From assembly GCA_021324455.1 (NCBI GenBank), contig JAJPJA010000061.1, positions 1 through 56,907 on the forward strand: a stretch of DNA of 56,907 bases. Direction: 5' to 3'. The translations under genes and the position numbers were made by a program. The notes beneath the pieces were generated by a model that saw nothing but the letters and a program-made list of their open reading frames with translations, did no database searches and was not told where the DNA came from. Below are positions 36,952 through 44,669 of the stretch, in pieces (within the stretch, counting starts at the first letter, position 1; the number at the start of each line of letters is the position of its first letter). Source of the stretch: Pseudomonadota bacterium. Its GTDB lineage: Bacteria > Desulfobacterota > Binatia > Binatales > Binataceae.

Positions 36952-38049
36952 TCAGCGGCGCGCGCCCAGGATTTCGCACAAATTGGCCGGCGCGGGCGGA
37001 CGCACGCCGAAAATCCGCTCGCTCATAGCCGCCGACTCCATGCACAGATAGACCGGGATTTGCGCCGACTGCCTGCGAATCCGATTCGCCACCGTGCGCA
37101 GCAGCCGCGCCCGCAGCGGCGTGAACGTGCGGTAGCGGCCGTCCGCCGCCAGCACCTCCTCGCCGGTCAGCATCGGGTCCCGCGGATGGCGCCGGCGCGC
37201 GGCCGCGCGCAGCCCCGGAGTCAGCCGCAAGCCGCCGATACTGATGAACGAAATCCGCCGCGCCGCCACCGCCGCGAACAGATGGTCGAGCAGTTCCAGA
37301 TAATCGCGTTCGGCGCCGGCATAGGCGATCACCGGATCCAGATGAAACGCCACGCCGTAGCCCGCCTCGCTCAGGCGGCGCGCGGCCTCGATTCGCGCCG
37401 CCGGCGGCGCCGTGCGATGCTCGGAGCTGGCGAAAACCGCGGGCGGCGACAGCGTCCATGACACGATCGCGCACCCGCGCGGATCAACCGTGAGCAGGTT
37501 ATCGATTTCGTCAGTCTTGGTCTTGAGCTCCAGTGTCAGGCCGGTTTGGCGCGCGAAAAAATCCACCAGCTCCAAACTCAGTCCGGTAAGACGGTCGAAG
37601 GCGAGCGAATCGGCCAGCTCGCCCGTGCCGACGCGGAAATGACGGCCCGGCGCCCGGGCTGACAGCGCCTCCAGTTCGCCGAAAGCGTCGGCATAGTTGG
37701 CGTACACCTGGAAGCCGGGATTGTCGGCGACATAATCCTGCAGAAAGCAGTAGGAGCAGTCCATCGGGCAGTTCGAAGCCAGCGTCAGAACCAGGTAGCC
37801 GCAGCAGGCAAACTCGCTCGACGCGGCCGGACAGGCCATCAGAAAGGGACTGCGCCGGCGCATCAGAATCAGCCGCCGTTTCCCCGCCGCGAAGGGGTCG
37901 GGATGGCTGCTATCGGGCCTCGCGGCCGCGCGCCCGTCGCCGACATAGTCCACCGGCACGCCGGCCGGCAGATGCTCGAGCACAGTGCGGGCGATACGGG
38001 AGCCGCGGAACTCCTCTTCGATAAAAACGCGATCGAGCTCGAAGTTCAT
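36952..38049 (-). CDS. SplB-like radical SAM protein (spore photoproduct lyase family)
   Basis: This 365-residue protein carries the radical SAM cluster CPMDCSYC (Cys94, Cys98, Cys101) preceded by LVLTLASN and followed by FLQDY, exactly as in spore-photoproduct-lyase-like proteins. GTGELADSLAFD and LELKTKTDEIDNLL further support the family. Non-sporulating bacteria carry such homologues, whose role (DNA lesion repair or other) is unproven. It is downstream of a protein of unknown function at 38108, a pairing that may be functional. Its C-terminus is about 55 nt upstream of secA on the same strand. Confidence 0.9.
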   Translation of the reverse strand: MNFELDRVFIEEEFRGSRIARTVLEHLPAGVPVDYVGDGRAAARPDSSHPDPFAAGKRRLILMRRRSPFLMACPAASSEFACCGYLVLTLASNCPMDCSYCFLQDYVADNPGFQVYANYADAFGELEALSARAPGRHFRVGTGELADSLAFDRLTGLSLELVDFFARQTGLTLELKTKTDEIDNLLTVDPRGCAIVSWTLSPPAVFASSEHRTAPPAARIEAARRLSEAGYGVAFHLDPVIAYAGAERDYLELLDHLFAAVAARRISFISIGGLRLTPGLRAAARRRHPRDPMLTGEEVLAADGRYRTFTPLRARLLRTVANRIRRQSAQIPVYLCMESAAMSERIFGVRPPAPANLCEILGARR

Positions 38050-38107
38050 GTCAGGTCTTTTGTTTCTTCACTCTCACGGAAGACCGCGGCGGACAGCCGC
38101 AACCGAA

Positions 38108-38653
38108 TCAAATCTCGTCGGCCCCGCCGAGCATCCCGATCATCGCCTTCAATTGTTCGCGGCGCTGCGCCAGCGCGGCCAGGGTCCGGTCCAGTTCGGC
38201 CGCGCTGCGCACTGTCAGCCGGATGGTCAGCTCATCAGAGCTGAGATCCCTGGGCAAGACCACCGCGATAGCGGCGGGCAGGCGCAACGCCGCAGCGGCG
38301 GCCTCGAGTTGAGCCCGGCTCTGCGCCAGACGCGGATAGCGCAGCGCGCGCAGCTTTTCGAGCAGCGCGCTGGCGCGCTGGGGCCGCGAGGCGGCGCCGC
38401 GCAGCAGCGGCCGCAACTCCTCGCGCGCGAGAATGCGCGCGGGGCCCTGGCCTTCGCGCACGGCGATCTCGGTCAGCATCTCCAGCGCGGCGAGCAACTG
38501 TCCGGTGCGCAGCCGCAGATCCTGGGCAGCGGACAGGATCGCCATCGCATCGGTTTGATCCATTGCGATCCACCGATCGATTGCCGGCTGCGGCACATGA
38601 TGCGCCGCGGCCCATGCGCGGACCGCGGCTTTATATCCCTGGGCTTCGCTCAT
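38108..38653 (-). CDS. Conserved-looking helical protein of unknown function
   Basis: About 181 residues, rich in Ala, Leu and Arg, and mostly helical. ATG at 38653 (MSEAQGYKAAVRAW) is inside the end of the preceding GT2 gene, a 23-nt overlap. A central stretch, LRALRYPRLAQSRAQLE, is followed by LRLPAAIAVVLPRDLSSDE, a pattern I weakly associate with small proteins found beside SplB-like genes. No catalytic motif, signal peptide or membrane segment is visible. The frame extends upstream, but those residues are the shadow of the GT2 gene. Function not recognised. Confidence 0.7.
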   Translation of the reverse strand: MSEAQGYKAAVRAWAAAHHVPQPAIDRWIAMDQTDAMAILSAAQDLRLRTGQLLAALEMLTEIAVREGQGPARILAREELRPLLRGAASRPQRASALLEKLRALRYPRLAQSRAQLEAAAAALRLPAAIAVVLPRDLSSDELTIRLTVRSAAELDRTLAALAQRREQLKAMIGMLGGADEI

Positions 38654-39593
38654 CGTGATCCAGCTCCAGAGGCTGGGAGCCCAGCGCCGCGATCCAGCAC
38701 GCGGCGCCGAACCGATCGGGGCAACCGAGCATCGCGCGCGCGTTGTGTTCCACGGTCGAGTAGAAATGGTAATCGGCGCCGCGTCCGCGCCGCTGCAGGC
38801 CTTTGGCGTAAATGGCGCACTTTTCGGCAACAGCTTGCGCCACCATCGCCCTGCGTATGGCGTTCAGTTCACCTTCAGCCAGCAGTTTCAGCAGCGCGCG
38901 AATTCGATAACGGTCGAGCGCCGGCACGGTTGCCGAAAGCTGATCCGGATGCCCGGCGCGGCGGACGACGAGCGCCTGGTCGACCAGGCCCGCGGGATAT
39001 TTGCACAGGATGCGCAGCCACAGATCGTAGTCTTCGCACGCCTGCATCCGCTCGTCGAAGCCGCCGATACATTCGAACAGGCCGCGCCGCAGCATAACCG
39101 CGGACGGGCTGATAAGACAGGTGCGCAGCGACGCGGCGAAGAAATCGCCGGACCGTTTGCGATGGCGCAGGCCGGGGTTCACGCGCCGTCCGCCGCGCAT
39201 CCAGCGCTCCTGCGTCTGGCAGAGCTGGAATTCGGGATGCGCCCGCATCCAGGCAAGCTGCCGTTGGAGCTTGTGCGGCATCCACAAATCATCCGAGTCG
39301 AGAAAGGCGATGTAATCGCCCGCGGCAAGCGCCGCGCCGCGATTGCGCGCCGCCGCGGGCCCGCGATGCGCGGTCCGTTCAATCATTATGCGGAGGTTGA
39401 TTGGCGCCGCGCCAGCCATTCGCCCGAGCTGCCCGTCCTGCAGCTCCTCCCAGGTGCCGTCGGTCGAGCCGTCATCGACGATTATCAACTCCAGCGCCGC
39501 GACATCCCGCTGAGCGAGCACGGACTCCATCGCCTCGCGCAGCATCAGCCTGCGGTTAAATGCCGGAATGACGACGCTGACTTCAGGCTTCAT
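38631..39593 (-). CDS. Glycosyltransferase family 2 protein
   Basis: About 320 residues with a GT-A fold. It begins VSVVIPAFNRRLMLREAMES. VDDGSTDGT is the donor-binding loop and AFLDSDDLW carries the DxD metal motif near residue 95. GGFDERMQACEDYDLWLR contains the ED general-base region. The acceptor is unknown; a surface glycan is likely. ATG 39593 is chosen; an in-frame TTG lies 15 nt upstream. It overlaps the unknown gene at 38108 by 23 nt. Confidence 0.92.
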   Translation of the reverse strand: MKPEVSVVIPAFNRRLMLREAMESVLAQRDVAALELIIVDDGSTDGTWEELQDGQLGRMAGAAPINLRIMIERTAHRGPAAARNRGAALAAGDYIAFLDSDDLWMPHKLQRQLAWMRAHPEFQLCQTQERWMRGGRRVNPGLRHRKRSGDFFAASLRTCLISPSAVMLRRGLFECIGGFDERMQACEDYDLWLRILCKYPAGLVDQALVVRRAGHPDQLSATVPALDRYRIRALLKLLAEGELNAIRRAMVAQAVAEKCAIYAKGLQRRGRGADYHFYSTVEHNARAMLGCPDRFGAACWIAALGSQPLELDHDERSPGI

Positions 39594-39656
39594 CCGATGC
39601 GTCCGCAACGACTATAGCGGCGTCAACCGAAGCTGACCATTACCTTGGATCGGCGA

Positions 39657-40262
39657 TCAAACCGGGGGTTCGGGGCGCGGGCGCGATATCCCGTGCGTGC
39701 GGGATATCTTCAGCAGGCGCTGGCGCAGCGCGTCCAGACCTTCGCCGGCGGCGGCGGAGCAGGGCAAGACCGGAGCGTTCAACGGCGCGAAGCGTTTTAT
39801 CATCGCGGCGCGCTCGCCGCGGCGGAGTTTGTCCACCTTGGTCGCGGCCACGATCAGTTCAAGCTGCCGGCCGCGGACGATGCCGGCCAGCGCGAATTCT
39901 TCCTCGCGCGGACCGCGCCGCGAATCGATCAGCAGCACAACCGCGCTGAGGTTTGTACGCGCGGCCAGAAAATCGCTCATCAGATTGCTGACCTGGCGCG
40001 CCAGCTCCGCGGGCATTTTCGCGTAGCCGTAGCCGGGAAGATCGACCAGCGCAAGTTCCCCGCCGAGGCTGAAGAAATTAAGCGCCTGCGTACGGCCAGG
40101 CGTGCGGCTGGTGCGGGCCAGTCCCTTAATCGAGACCAGCGCGTTGATCAGCGAGCTTTTGCCGACGTTGGAGCGGCCCGCGATGGCGATCTCGCGCCGG
40201 TTCCAGCGCGGACAATCCGCAATCGCGGCCGCGCTTTGCTCAAATCTGCAGTCGAGTTTCAC
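39657..40262 (-). CDS. engB: Ribosome biogenesis GTP-binding protein EngB (YsxC/YihA)
   Basis: This 201-residue TRAFAC GTPase assists assembly of the large ribosomal subunit. Motifs run in order: G1 GRSNVGKSS at residues 29-37, G2 TPGRTQ, G3 DLPGYGYAK, and G4 TKVDKL near 143. Length and arrangement are those of the family. It lies between a DUF309 gene and the GT2 gene on the minus strand. Confidence 0.96.
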   Translation of the reverse strand: MKLDCRFEQSAAAIADCPRWNRREIAIAGRSNVGKSSLINALVSIKGLARTSRTPGRTQALNFFSLGGELALVDLPGYGYAKMPAELARQVSNLMSDFLAARTNLSAVVLLIDSRRGPREEEFALAGIVRGRQLELIVAATKVDKLRRGERAAMIKRFAPLNAPVLPCSAAAGEGLDALRQRLLKISRTHGISRPRPEPPV

Positions 40263-40310
40263 CAGATTGTTTGTACCACAAAAGCGACCGCCCGCGGCGT
40301 GCGCACCATA

Positions 40311-40685
40311 TCAGGCAAAGCCAATACGGATTGGGTCACGTGAGGCTTCCGCCGCCGGGTCCGCGCGATGCTCCATCAGGCGGGACAGCCGGGCGCTCAG
40401 CGCGTAGCGCAACTCGCGCAGCTTGATACCCTGATGGCGGTCGGGGTAGGGGGCAAGCAAACCCAGCGCGGCCTTGAGATGGATGATCGCGCTGGAAGCC
40501 TCGCCCTGGCTCAGCTTGTGATGGGCGACGGCGGCGCGCAGCAGGCCCAGATAAAATTCCCAGTCATCTTCGGCGTCCGGCTGCTCCATCGCCTCTTCCA
40601 TCGCTTCGTGGGCTTCGAAAAACTCCCCGCGATTGAACAGCTCGACTCCGCGCATAAAGCACTGGCGCGCCCGCTCATGATCCAT
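40311..40685 (-). CDS. DUF309 domain protein
   Basis: This 124-residue all-helical protein matches the DUF309 pattern: RGVELFNRGEFFEAHEAMEE at residues 12-31, then FYLGLLRAAVAHHKL and a third helical block around LKAALGLLAPYP. The family has conserved His and Glu (FFEAHE) that may bind metal, but the function is unknown. It precedes engB by 48 nt on the same strand and is probably co-transcribed. Confidence 0.9.
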   Translation of the reverse strand: MDHERARQCFMRGVELFNRGEFFEAHEAMEEAMEQPDAEDDWEFYLGLLRAAVAHHKLSQGEASSAIIHLKAALGLLAPYPDRHQGIKLRELRYALSARLSRLMEHRADPAAEASRDPIRIGFA

Positions 40686-40795
40686 CGTACGGTCAGTTTA
40701 TCAGACGGGCAGGCAGACATGCCCGCCTGTACGCGCGATGAATGTGGCGGAAAAATCAGCCCGGCAGACTGAGACAGGGAACGTGACATGACAGT

Positions 40796-40826
40796 TTCCT
40801 CTCCCACAAAAAATGTGGGAGAGGAA
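40796..40826. repeat. Perfect 13-bp inverted repeat (hairpin)
   Basis: TTCCTCTCCCACA and TGTGGGAGAGGAA form a perfect stem around AAAAA. It lies downstream of the small lipoprotein gene on the minus strand and upstream of DUF309. No T-run follows, so it may be a weak terminator or one copy of a dispersed intergenic palindrome. Confidence 0.55.
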
Positions 40827-40883
40827 CTTGGACGAAAATTTCCCCCCGCTCCCGGCCAACCGGAGAGGCAGCGGAGTTATACC

Positions 40884-41165
40884 TCACACCACCAGGCCGA
40901 TGATTCGGAACGGCAGCATGATTATGGTCCCGACCAGGTGAAATGCCGCGCCCAGCACGCTGTCGGGTTCGTTGCTGGTAGTCGTGGTGGTCGTGGTGGT
41001 GGCCTGCGGCTGCGGCGCCGGATAAGTGTCGGCGTTGGACGCGTAATCAGGTCTGCTGATCGTGGTGCGCGTGGTCGTGGTGCTGGTCTGCCCGCTGGAG
41101 CATCCCAGCGCCATCGCGCTGACCGCCATCAAGGCCGCCCCGGCCAGCAATTGCCTGGTCCTCAT
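40884..41165 (-). CDS. Small lipoprotein
   Basis: This 93-residue protein has a lipoprotein signal ending in the lipobox MALGC (Cys near residue 22). A Thr-rich low-complexity stretch follows (QTSTTTTRTT, and TTTTTTTT near residue 55). The C-terminus, VLGAAFHLVGTIIMLPFRII, is a hydrophobic segment that could sit in a membrane. The Thr runs suggest an extended linker or wall-spanning segment. The ribosome site GGAGGAAG precedes ATG 41165. No family recognised. Confidence 0.75.
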   Translation of the reverse strand: MRTRQLLAGAALMAVSAMALGCSSGQTSTTTTRTTISRPDYASNADTYPAPQPQATTTTTTTTSNEPDSVLGAAFHLVGTIIMLPFRIIGLVV

Positions 41166-41179
41166 TTTCTGCTTCCTCC

Positions 41180-41213
41180 CTGGTTGGGGGACTGAACTGG
41201 TTGGGGGACTGAA
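41180..41213. repeat. Two exact 17-bp direct repeats
   Basis: CTGGTTGGGGGACTGAA occurs twice in tandem at 41180-41196 and 41197-41213, just upstream of the lipoprotein ribosome site. It could be a regulator or translation-tuning site, or slippage. Confidence 0.6.
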
Positions 41214-41240
41214 GAGGAAGAAGAGAAGCGGAGGAGAGCC

Positions 41241-41591
41241 CTAGGTGAACGCTTTGCGCAGGGCGTCCTTGTCGAAGCCCGCGACGATCTTTTTTCCCGC
41301 CACGGTCAGGGGCCGTTTGATGATGCGCGGTTCGGATTCCATCAGCTTGAGGGCCTGCTCGGCGCTCAGCTGTTTGACGTTGAGCCCCAGGTTCTTGAAG
41401 GCGGGGCTTTTCGGATTGAGGAACTCGCGCGGGTCATGGCCGGCGAACAACTCGAGCAATTCGCCGGCCGCAAGCGGCTTTTTGGCGTAATCGCGTTCCG
41501 CCAGATCGACTTTCAAAACGGAGCGCAGGAACTCCCGCGCGTTGCGGCACGTGGTTCAAGTCGATCGCCAGTAAAATCGCGCCTTCTTCAT
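41241..41591 (-). CDS. Predicted selenoprotein: ArsC/Spx-like thioredoxin-fold protein with in-frame TGA (Sec12)
   Basis: From ATG 41591 the frame reads MKKARFYWRST, then TGA at 41556-41558, then TTCRNAREFLRSVLKVDLAE and onward for 104 residues to the stop at 41241. In ArsC/Spx-type proteins (YffB, MgsR and relatives) this segment is FY-x3-[TS]-C-x-x-C-RxA, so the TGA stands at the first redox Cys, giving U-T-T-C. Later family features follow: EFLNPKSPAFKNLGL, MESEPRIIKRP and AGFDKDAL. A hairpin begins 15 nt after the TGA. Without readthrough, gene finders would call only a TTG-started 91-residue fragment missing the active site. The start is 14 nt after the stop of the secreted-protein gene. 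Predicted role: thiol/selenol reductase. No frame errors are seen. Confidence 0.8.
41523..41540 (-). promoter_or_regulatory. SECIS-like hairpin downstream of the ArsC-like TGA
   Basis: Read on the minus strand, GCGCGGG (41540-41534) pairs with CCTGCGC (41529-41523), with one G-U pair, around the loop AGTT (41533-41530). The loop begins 22 nt after the TGA and has G at its second position. The spacing is identical to that of the rhodanese element. This fits the consensus bacterial SECIS shape; SelB recognition is inferred. Confidence 0.65.
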
Positions 41592-41605
41592 CTCCAACCC
41601 CAGCG

Positions 41606-42289
41606 CTACTCGATGTCGTGCTCGCGCACCGGCCCGGTCCCGGAATCGCCGGGTCCGGTGATGCTGGTGCTGAAGCGGCCGCTGCTTGAGGAGCTGTAGC
41701 TGCGCGGGCTGCCGGACACCGACAGCGGCGGCGCGCCGACATTGGCGGCGTGCGAGCCTGACGCCGGACTGGAATAGGACGGCGTGCTGGGATACACCGG
41801 GGCGCTGCTGGCGGTCACCGGCGGCGCGCTGGTGTTGGCCGGCGCGTTGTAGCCGGACGAGCCATAACCCGGCGCTGCCGAACTCATCGGCTGATTGGCC
41901 TGCGGTGTGGGATTGGACGGGCCGCTGAAATGGATCGGCGCGCTGCCCTGGATCATGTCCGGGGTCAGCACGTAATCGCCGCCCAGCGAGCTGCGCCAAA
42001 TGGAATTGGCGGTCTGCTGATTGCCGCCGGTCAGCGCGTAGCCGGCACCGCCCGCGATTCCGCCTAAAATCGCATAGACGGTCTTGGCCGGGATGTACCC
42101 GACGTTGGCCAGCAGCGTCGCGGCGCCGATGCCCGCCCCCTTCCAGTTCACCCCGCCATTATCCGGCTGCTGCACTTGTGGGCTGGGATTGGCCGGCTGC
42201 ACGGCGCCGGTTTGGGCCCGCGCGCCCATCGGAATCGCGAGCGCGAAACCCAGTGAAACGAGACCAAGCTTCAAACTTCTGCTTGTCAT
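41606..42289 (-). CDS. Exported low-complexity protein with glycine-zipper segment
   Basis: About 227 residues. The signal peptide ends near MGARAQ (residue 27). Residues 50-90 hold a Gly-rich hydrophobic region (GAGIGAATLLANVGYI and YAILGGIAGGAGYALTGG), which looks like a membrane-associating glycine zipper. The rest is Pro, Ser and Ala rich, including SSSSSGRFSTS near the C-terminus. The ribosome site GGAGGAA lies about 8 nt before ATG 42289. It is the upstream gene of the predicted seleno-ArsC protein (14-nt gap), so they are probably co-transcribed. No family recognised. Confidence 0.75.
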   Translation of the reverse strand: MTSRSLKLGLVSLGFALAIPMGARAQTGAVQPANPSPQVQQPDNGGVNWKGAGIGAATLLANVGYIPAKTVYAILGGIAGGAGYALTGGNQQTANSIWRSSLGGDYVLTPDMIQGSAPIHFSGPSNPTPQANQPMSSAAPGYGSSGYNAPANTSAPPVTASSAPVYPSTPSYSSPASGSHAANVGAPPLSVSGSPRSYSSSSSGRFSTSITGPGDSGTGPVREHDIE

Positions 42290-42358
42290 GACGATTTCCT
42301 CCACCTTACTCCTCAACACCTCTTCAGTCCCCTGAGCCGATAACCGGCTGAGCAAGAC

Positions 42359-43090
42359 TCATTCCGTCTTTATTATCACGTCGGCGGGTAGTAATTCGAG
42401 CAGGTAGTGAAAGGCGCTGTCCAAATAATCGGAATCCTTGGATTCGAGGGTCAGTTTGACGCGATATTCGGCATTGCCGATTTTTGGATACGAACCCAGT
42501 AAAAGCTTGGGAAAACGCTCCAAACAGGCGTCCAAAGAGGCGGCGATTCGGCCTTCGCCGGCGCTGGTATAAATCGCACGGACAAAATAGGGATCGGTGG
42601 CAAACCGCGGCTTTAACGCCGTCAGCTTACCCTCGAACAGCTGCGGGATGCCGGGGAGCATGTAAATATTTTCAACCTGCACGGTGGGAAAGATCATCGG
42701 CCCGCCCTCGATCAGAACGGCGCCCTGGGGGACCTCGGCCATCTTCATCCCGGCCTTGTTCGGCTGGTCCCCGAAATGTTCCCGGATGAGCGCTTCCAGT
42801 TGCGGATCGATTACGACCGGCCTGCCCAACGCCGCCGCCACCCCGGCAATCGTGATGTCGTCGTGAGTCGGGCCGACGCCGCCGGAGGTGATGACAAACT
42901 CAAAGCGCTGCGCGCAGTAGCGGACTTCTTCGGCGATCGCGTCGAGCTCGTCGGGAATCACGGCGATGCGCTTTAAGGCGACGCCGATCGCGCGCAGCTC
43001 GCGGGCCGCGAAGTAGGTGTTGGTGTCATGGATTTTGCCCGAGAGGATCTCGTTGCCAATTACCACCAGCGCACAACTTCTTTCCTGCAT
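42359..43090 (-). CDS. CinA-type molybdopterin-binding domain protein
   Basis: This 243-residue protein has the CinA N-terminal (MoCF-biosynthesis-like) fold: VVIGNEILSGKIHDTNTYF, then TSGGVGPTHDD with the GGxGPTxDD signature near residue 70, and NIYMLPGIPQLFE. It lacks the C-terminal PncC nicotinamide-nucleotide amidase domain of full CinA, so it is the short form. Known short CinA-like proteins act as ADP-ribose or FAD pyrophosphatases (competence/damage-inducible protein A). ATG 43090 begins the family sequence. Confidence 0.92.
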   Translation of the reverse strand: MQERSCALVVIGNEILSGKIHDTNTYFAARELRAIGVALKRIAVIPDELDAIAEEVRYCAQRFEFVITSGGVGPTHDDITIAGVAAALGRPVVIDPQLEALIREHFGDQPNKAGMKMAEVPQGAVLIEGGPMIFPTVQVENIYMLPGIPQLFEGKLTALKPRFATDPYFVRAIYTSAGEGRIAASLDACLERFPKLLLGSYPKIGNAEYRVKLTLESKDSDYLDSAFHYLLELLPADVIIKTE

Positions 43091-43235
43091 CGCCAGCCCG
43101 GCTTTCGCCGCGTCGAGCCCCGGATGCGCTTTCTGTGGGCAGAGCTAAAGCGAATCAGGGAGCGTGCGCGGCCACACGGATTGGCTTGGATTATCGCAAG
43201 AGCCCGCCGCCGACGGCAAGCCTTGTCCCAGCCCG

Positions 43236-44333
43236 TCAGGCGCCGGCGCTCTGGTCGGCGTCGGCCGCCTGCGCCTTGATGAATTCCTTGAGCTTGCGCT
43301 TGAGGCGGGATTCGATCTGGCGCACGCGCTCGCGGCTGATACCGTAGCGTTCGCCGATTTCCTGCAGCGTCATGGGTTGTTCAGCCAGCAGCCGATTCTG
43401 AAAGATCTCCAGCTCCTTGTCGCGCAAAGTGGCGGCGAACTGTTCAATCTTGTCTTTGGCAAAGGCCTGCCATTCGGCGTCGGCGGCGGCTTCTTCCGGG
43501 TTGTGCGCGGTGTCCGGCAGCATATCCAGCAGCCGGCTTTCATCGTCGGGACCGGTGGGCTGATCGAGCGACACCTCGCTCTGGCCCATCCGCTCCTGCA
43601 TTTCGCGCACCTCCGCCTCCTTGACGCCGATACGCTGCGCCAGCAGCCGCGGCTGCGGCGAGAAGCCCTCGGCCTCCAGCCGTTCGCTTTCCTTCTTGAG
43701 GTTGAAGAACAGCTTGCGCTGCGCCTGGGTGGTGCCGATTTTCACCAGGCGCCAGTTGTTCATCAGGTAGCGGATGATGTAAGCGCGAATCCACCACACC
43801 GCATAGGAGGGGAAGCGGATCCCGCGATAGGGGTCGAAGCTTTTCACCGCCTCCATCAGGCCGATGTTCCCCTCCTGGATCAGGTCGAGGAGATTGCGCG
43901 AGGCGCGCGCGAATTCGTGCGCGATTTTCACCACCAGGCGCAAGTTGGCGGTGACCAGCGTAAGCGCGTCCTGGCGGTCGCGCTTTTCGTAATAACGCTT
44001 GGCGACTTCGAGTTCCTCTTCGCGGCTCAACAGTGGAAAACGGCGAATCTCGGCCAGATAGCGCGACAGCGGATCGACCGGAACCAGGCTGCCGCTTTGA
44101 TCTCCGGGGTCGCCAGGTTCGGCCGCTTCCGTGGGTTCGGAAAGGCCGATGGTCAAGTCCTCGCCGGCGGGTACGGCCAGCACTTCAGGCTCGGCCAGCG
44201 CGACTTCAGCGGGCTCGGACAGTTCCTCTTCGCCCACCAGGCGCGCCTCCACCGGCAACGCCTCGCTGTTGCGGGTGTCGTGCGCCGTACGCCGTCTGGA
44301 TCGGCTGCCCTTTTCGGCTCGTTTTCGAGGCAC
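43236..44333 (-). CDS. rpoH: RNA polymerase sigma factor, sigma-32 (RpoH) type
   Basis: About 365 residues. Region 1.2-2 reads DPLSRYLAEIRRFPLLSREE, LRLVVKIAHEFARAS and NLLDLIQEGNIGLMEAVKSF. Region 2.4 is YAVWWIRAYIIRYLMNNWRL, followed by VKIGTTQAQRKLFFNL, the latter typical of RpoH. Region 4 ends TLQEIGERYGISRERVRQIE. It directs polymerase to heat-shock-type promoters in its family. The N-terminal 100 residues are an acidic, low-complexity extension not found in E. coli RpoH. I place the start at GTG 44333 (VPRKRAEKGSRSRRR); upstream residues are the shadow of rpoZ. A differently named group 3 sigma factor is possible. Confidence 0.85.
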   Translation of the reverse strand: MPRKRAEKGSRSRRRTAHDTRNSEALPVEARLVGEEELSEPAEVALAEPEVLAVPAGEDLTIGLSEPTEAAEPGDPGDQSGSLVPVDPLSRYLAEIRRFPLLSREEELEVAKRYYEKRDRQDALTLVTANLRLVVKIAHEFARASRNLLDLIQEGNIGLMEAVKSFDPYRGIRFPSYAVWWIRAYIIRYLMNNWRLVKIGTTQAQRKLFFNLKKESERLEAEGFSPQPRLLAQRIGVKEAEVREMQERMGQSEVSLDQPTGPDDESRLLDMLPDTAHNPEEAAADAEWQAFAKDKIEQFAATLRDKELEIFQNRLLAEQPMTLQEIGERYGISRERVRQIESRLKRKLKEFIKAQAADADQSAGA

Positions 44334-44397
44334 GGCGAAACTCAACCTCTTGGGAATCGACCGCCGGAATTGGCGCAAAAGGGCCTGCGCCGACAGA

Positions 44398-44592
44398 TTA
44401 GCGCTGAGGCTTTTCGACCACGATCTTGTCCGCCGCGACCTCGCGCAGGGCGGTGACCAGTTCCTTGTTGTCGGATTCAACCAGGGGCCGTGAGCCCTTG
44501 AGCAACTGTTTTGCCCGCTGCGCCGCCACCAATACCAGCTCGAACCGGTTGGGAACGTAATGCAGACAATCTTCCACCGTGATCCTGGCCAT
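44398..44592 (-). CDS. rpoZ: RNA polymerase omega subunit
   Basis: This 64-residue protein has the omega pattern: [20 protein letters not shown], then [10 protein letters not shown] and [15 protein letters not shown]. Omega binds the beta-prime C-terminus and stabilises core polymerase. The gene lies 64 nt upstream of the sigma-factor start, same strand, an operon that would pair two RNA polymerase subunits. Confidence 0.93.
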   Translation of the reverse strand: MARITVEDCLHYVPNRFELVLVAAQRAKQLLKGSRPLVESDNKELVTALREVAADKIVVEKPQR

Positions 44593-44669
44593 GCTCTATC
44601 TTCCGATGGCGGACCGGTCAAGTCAACGACGATCGGGCGCCGCCGCAAACGGGCTGACGCCCGCGAGCG

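Noticed and set aside
40796..40826. Inverted repeat as a CRISPR or IS terminal repeat
   Set aside because: Only one copy is seen, no spacer array, and no transposase gene nearby.
41241..41516. A 91-residue ArsC-like protein starting at TTG 41516
   Set aside because: It lacks the redox motif that lies just upstream in the same frame across a single TGA; the longer reading is more reasonable.
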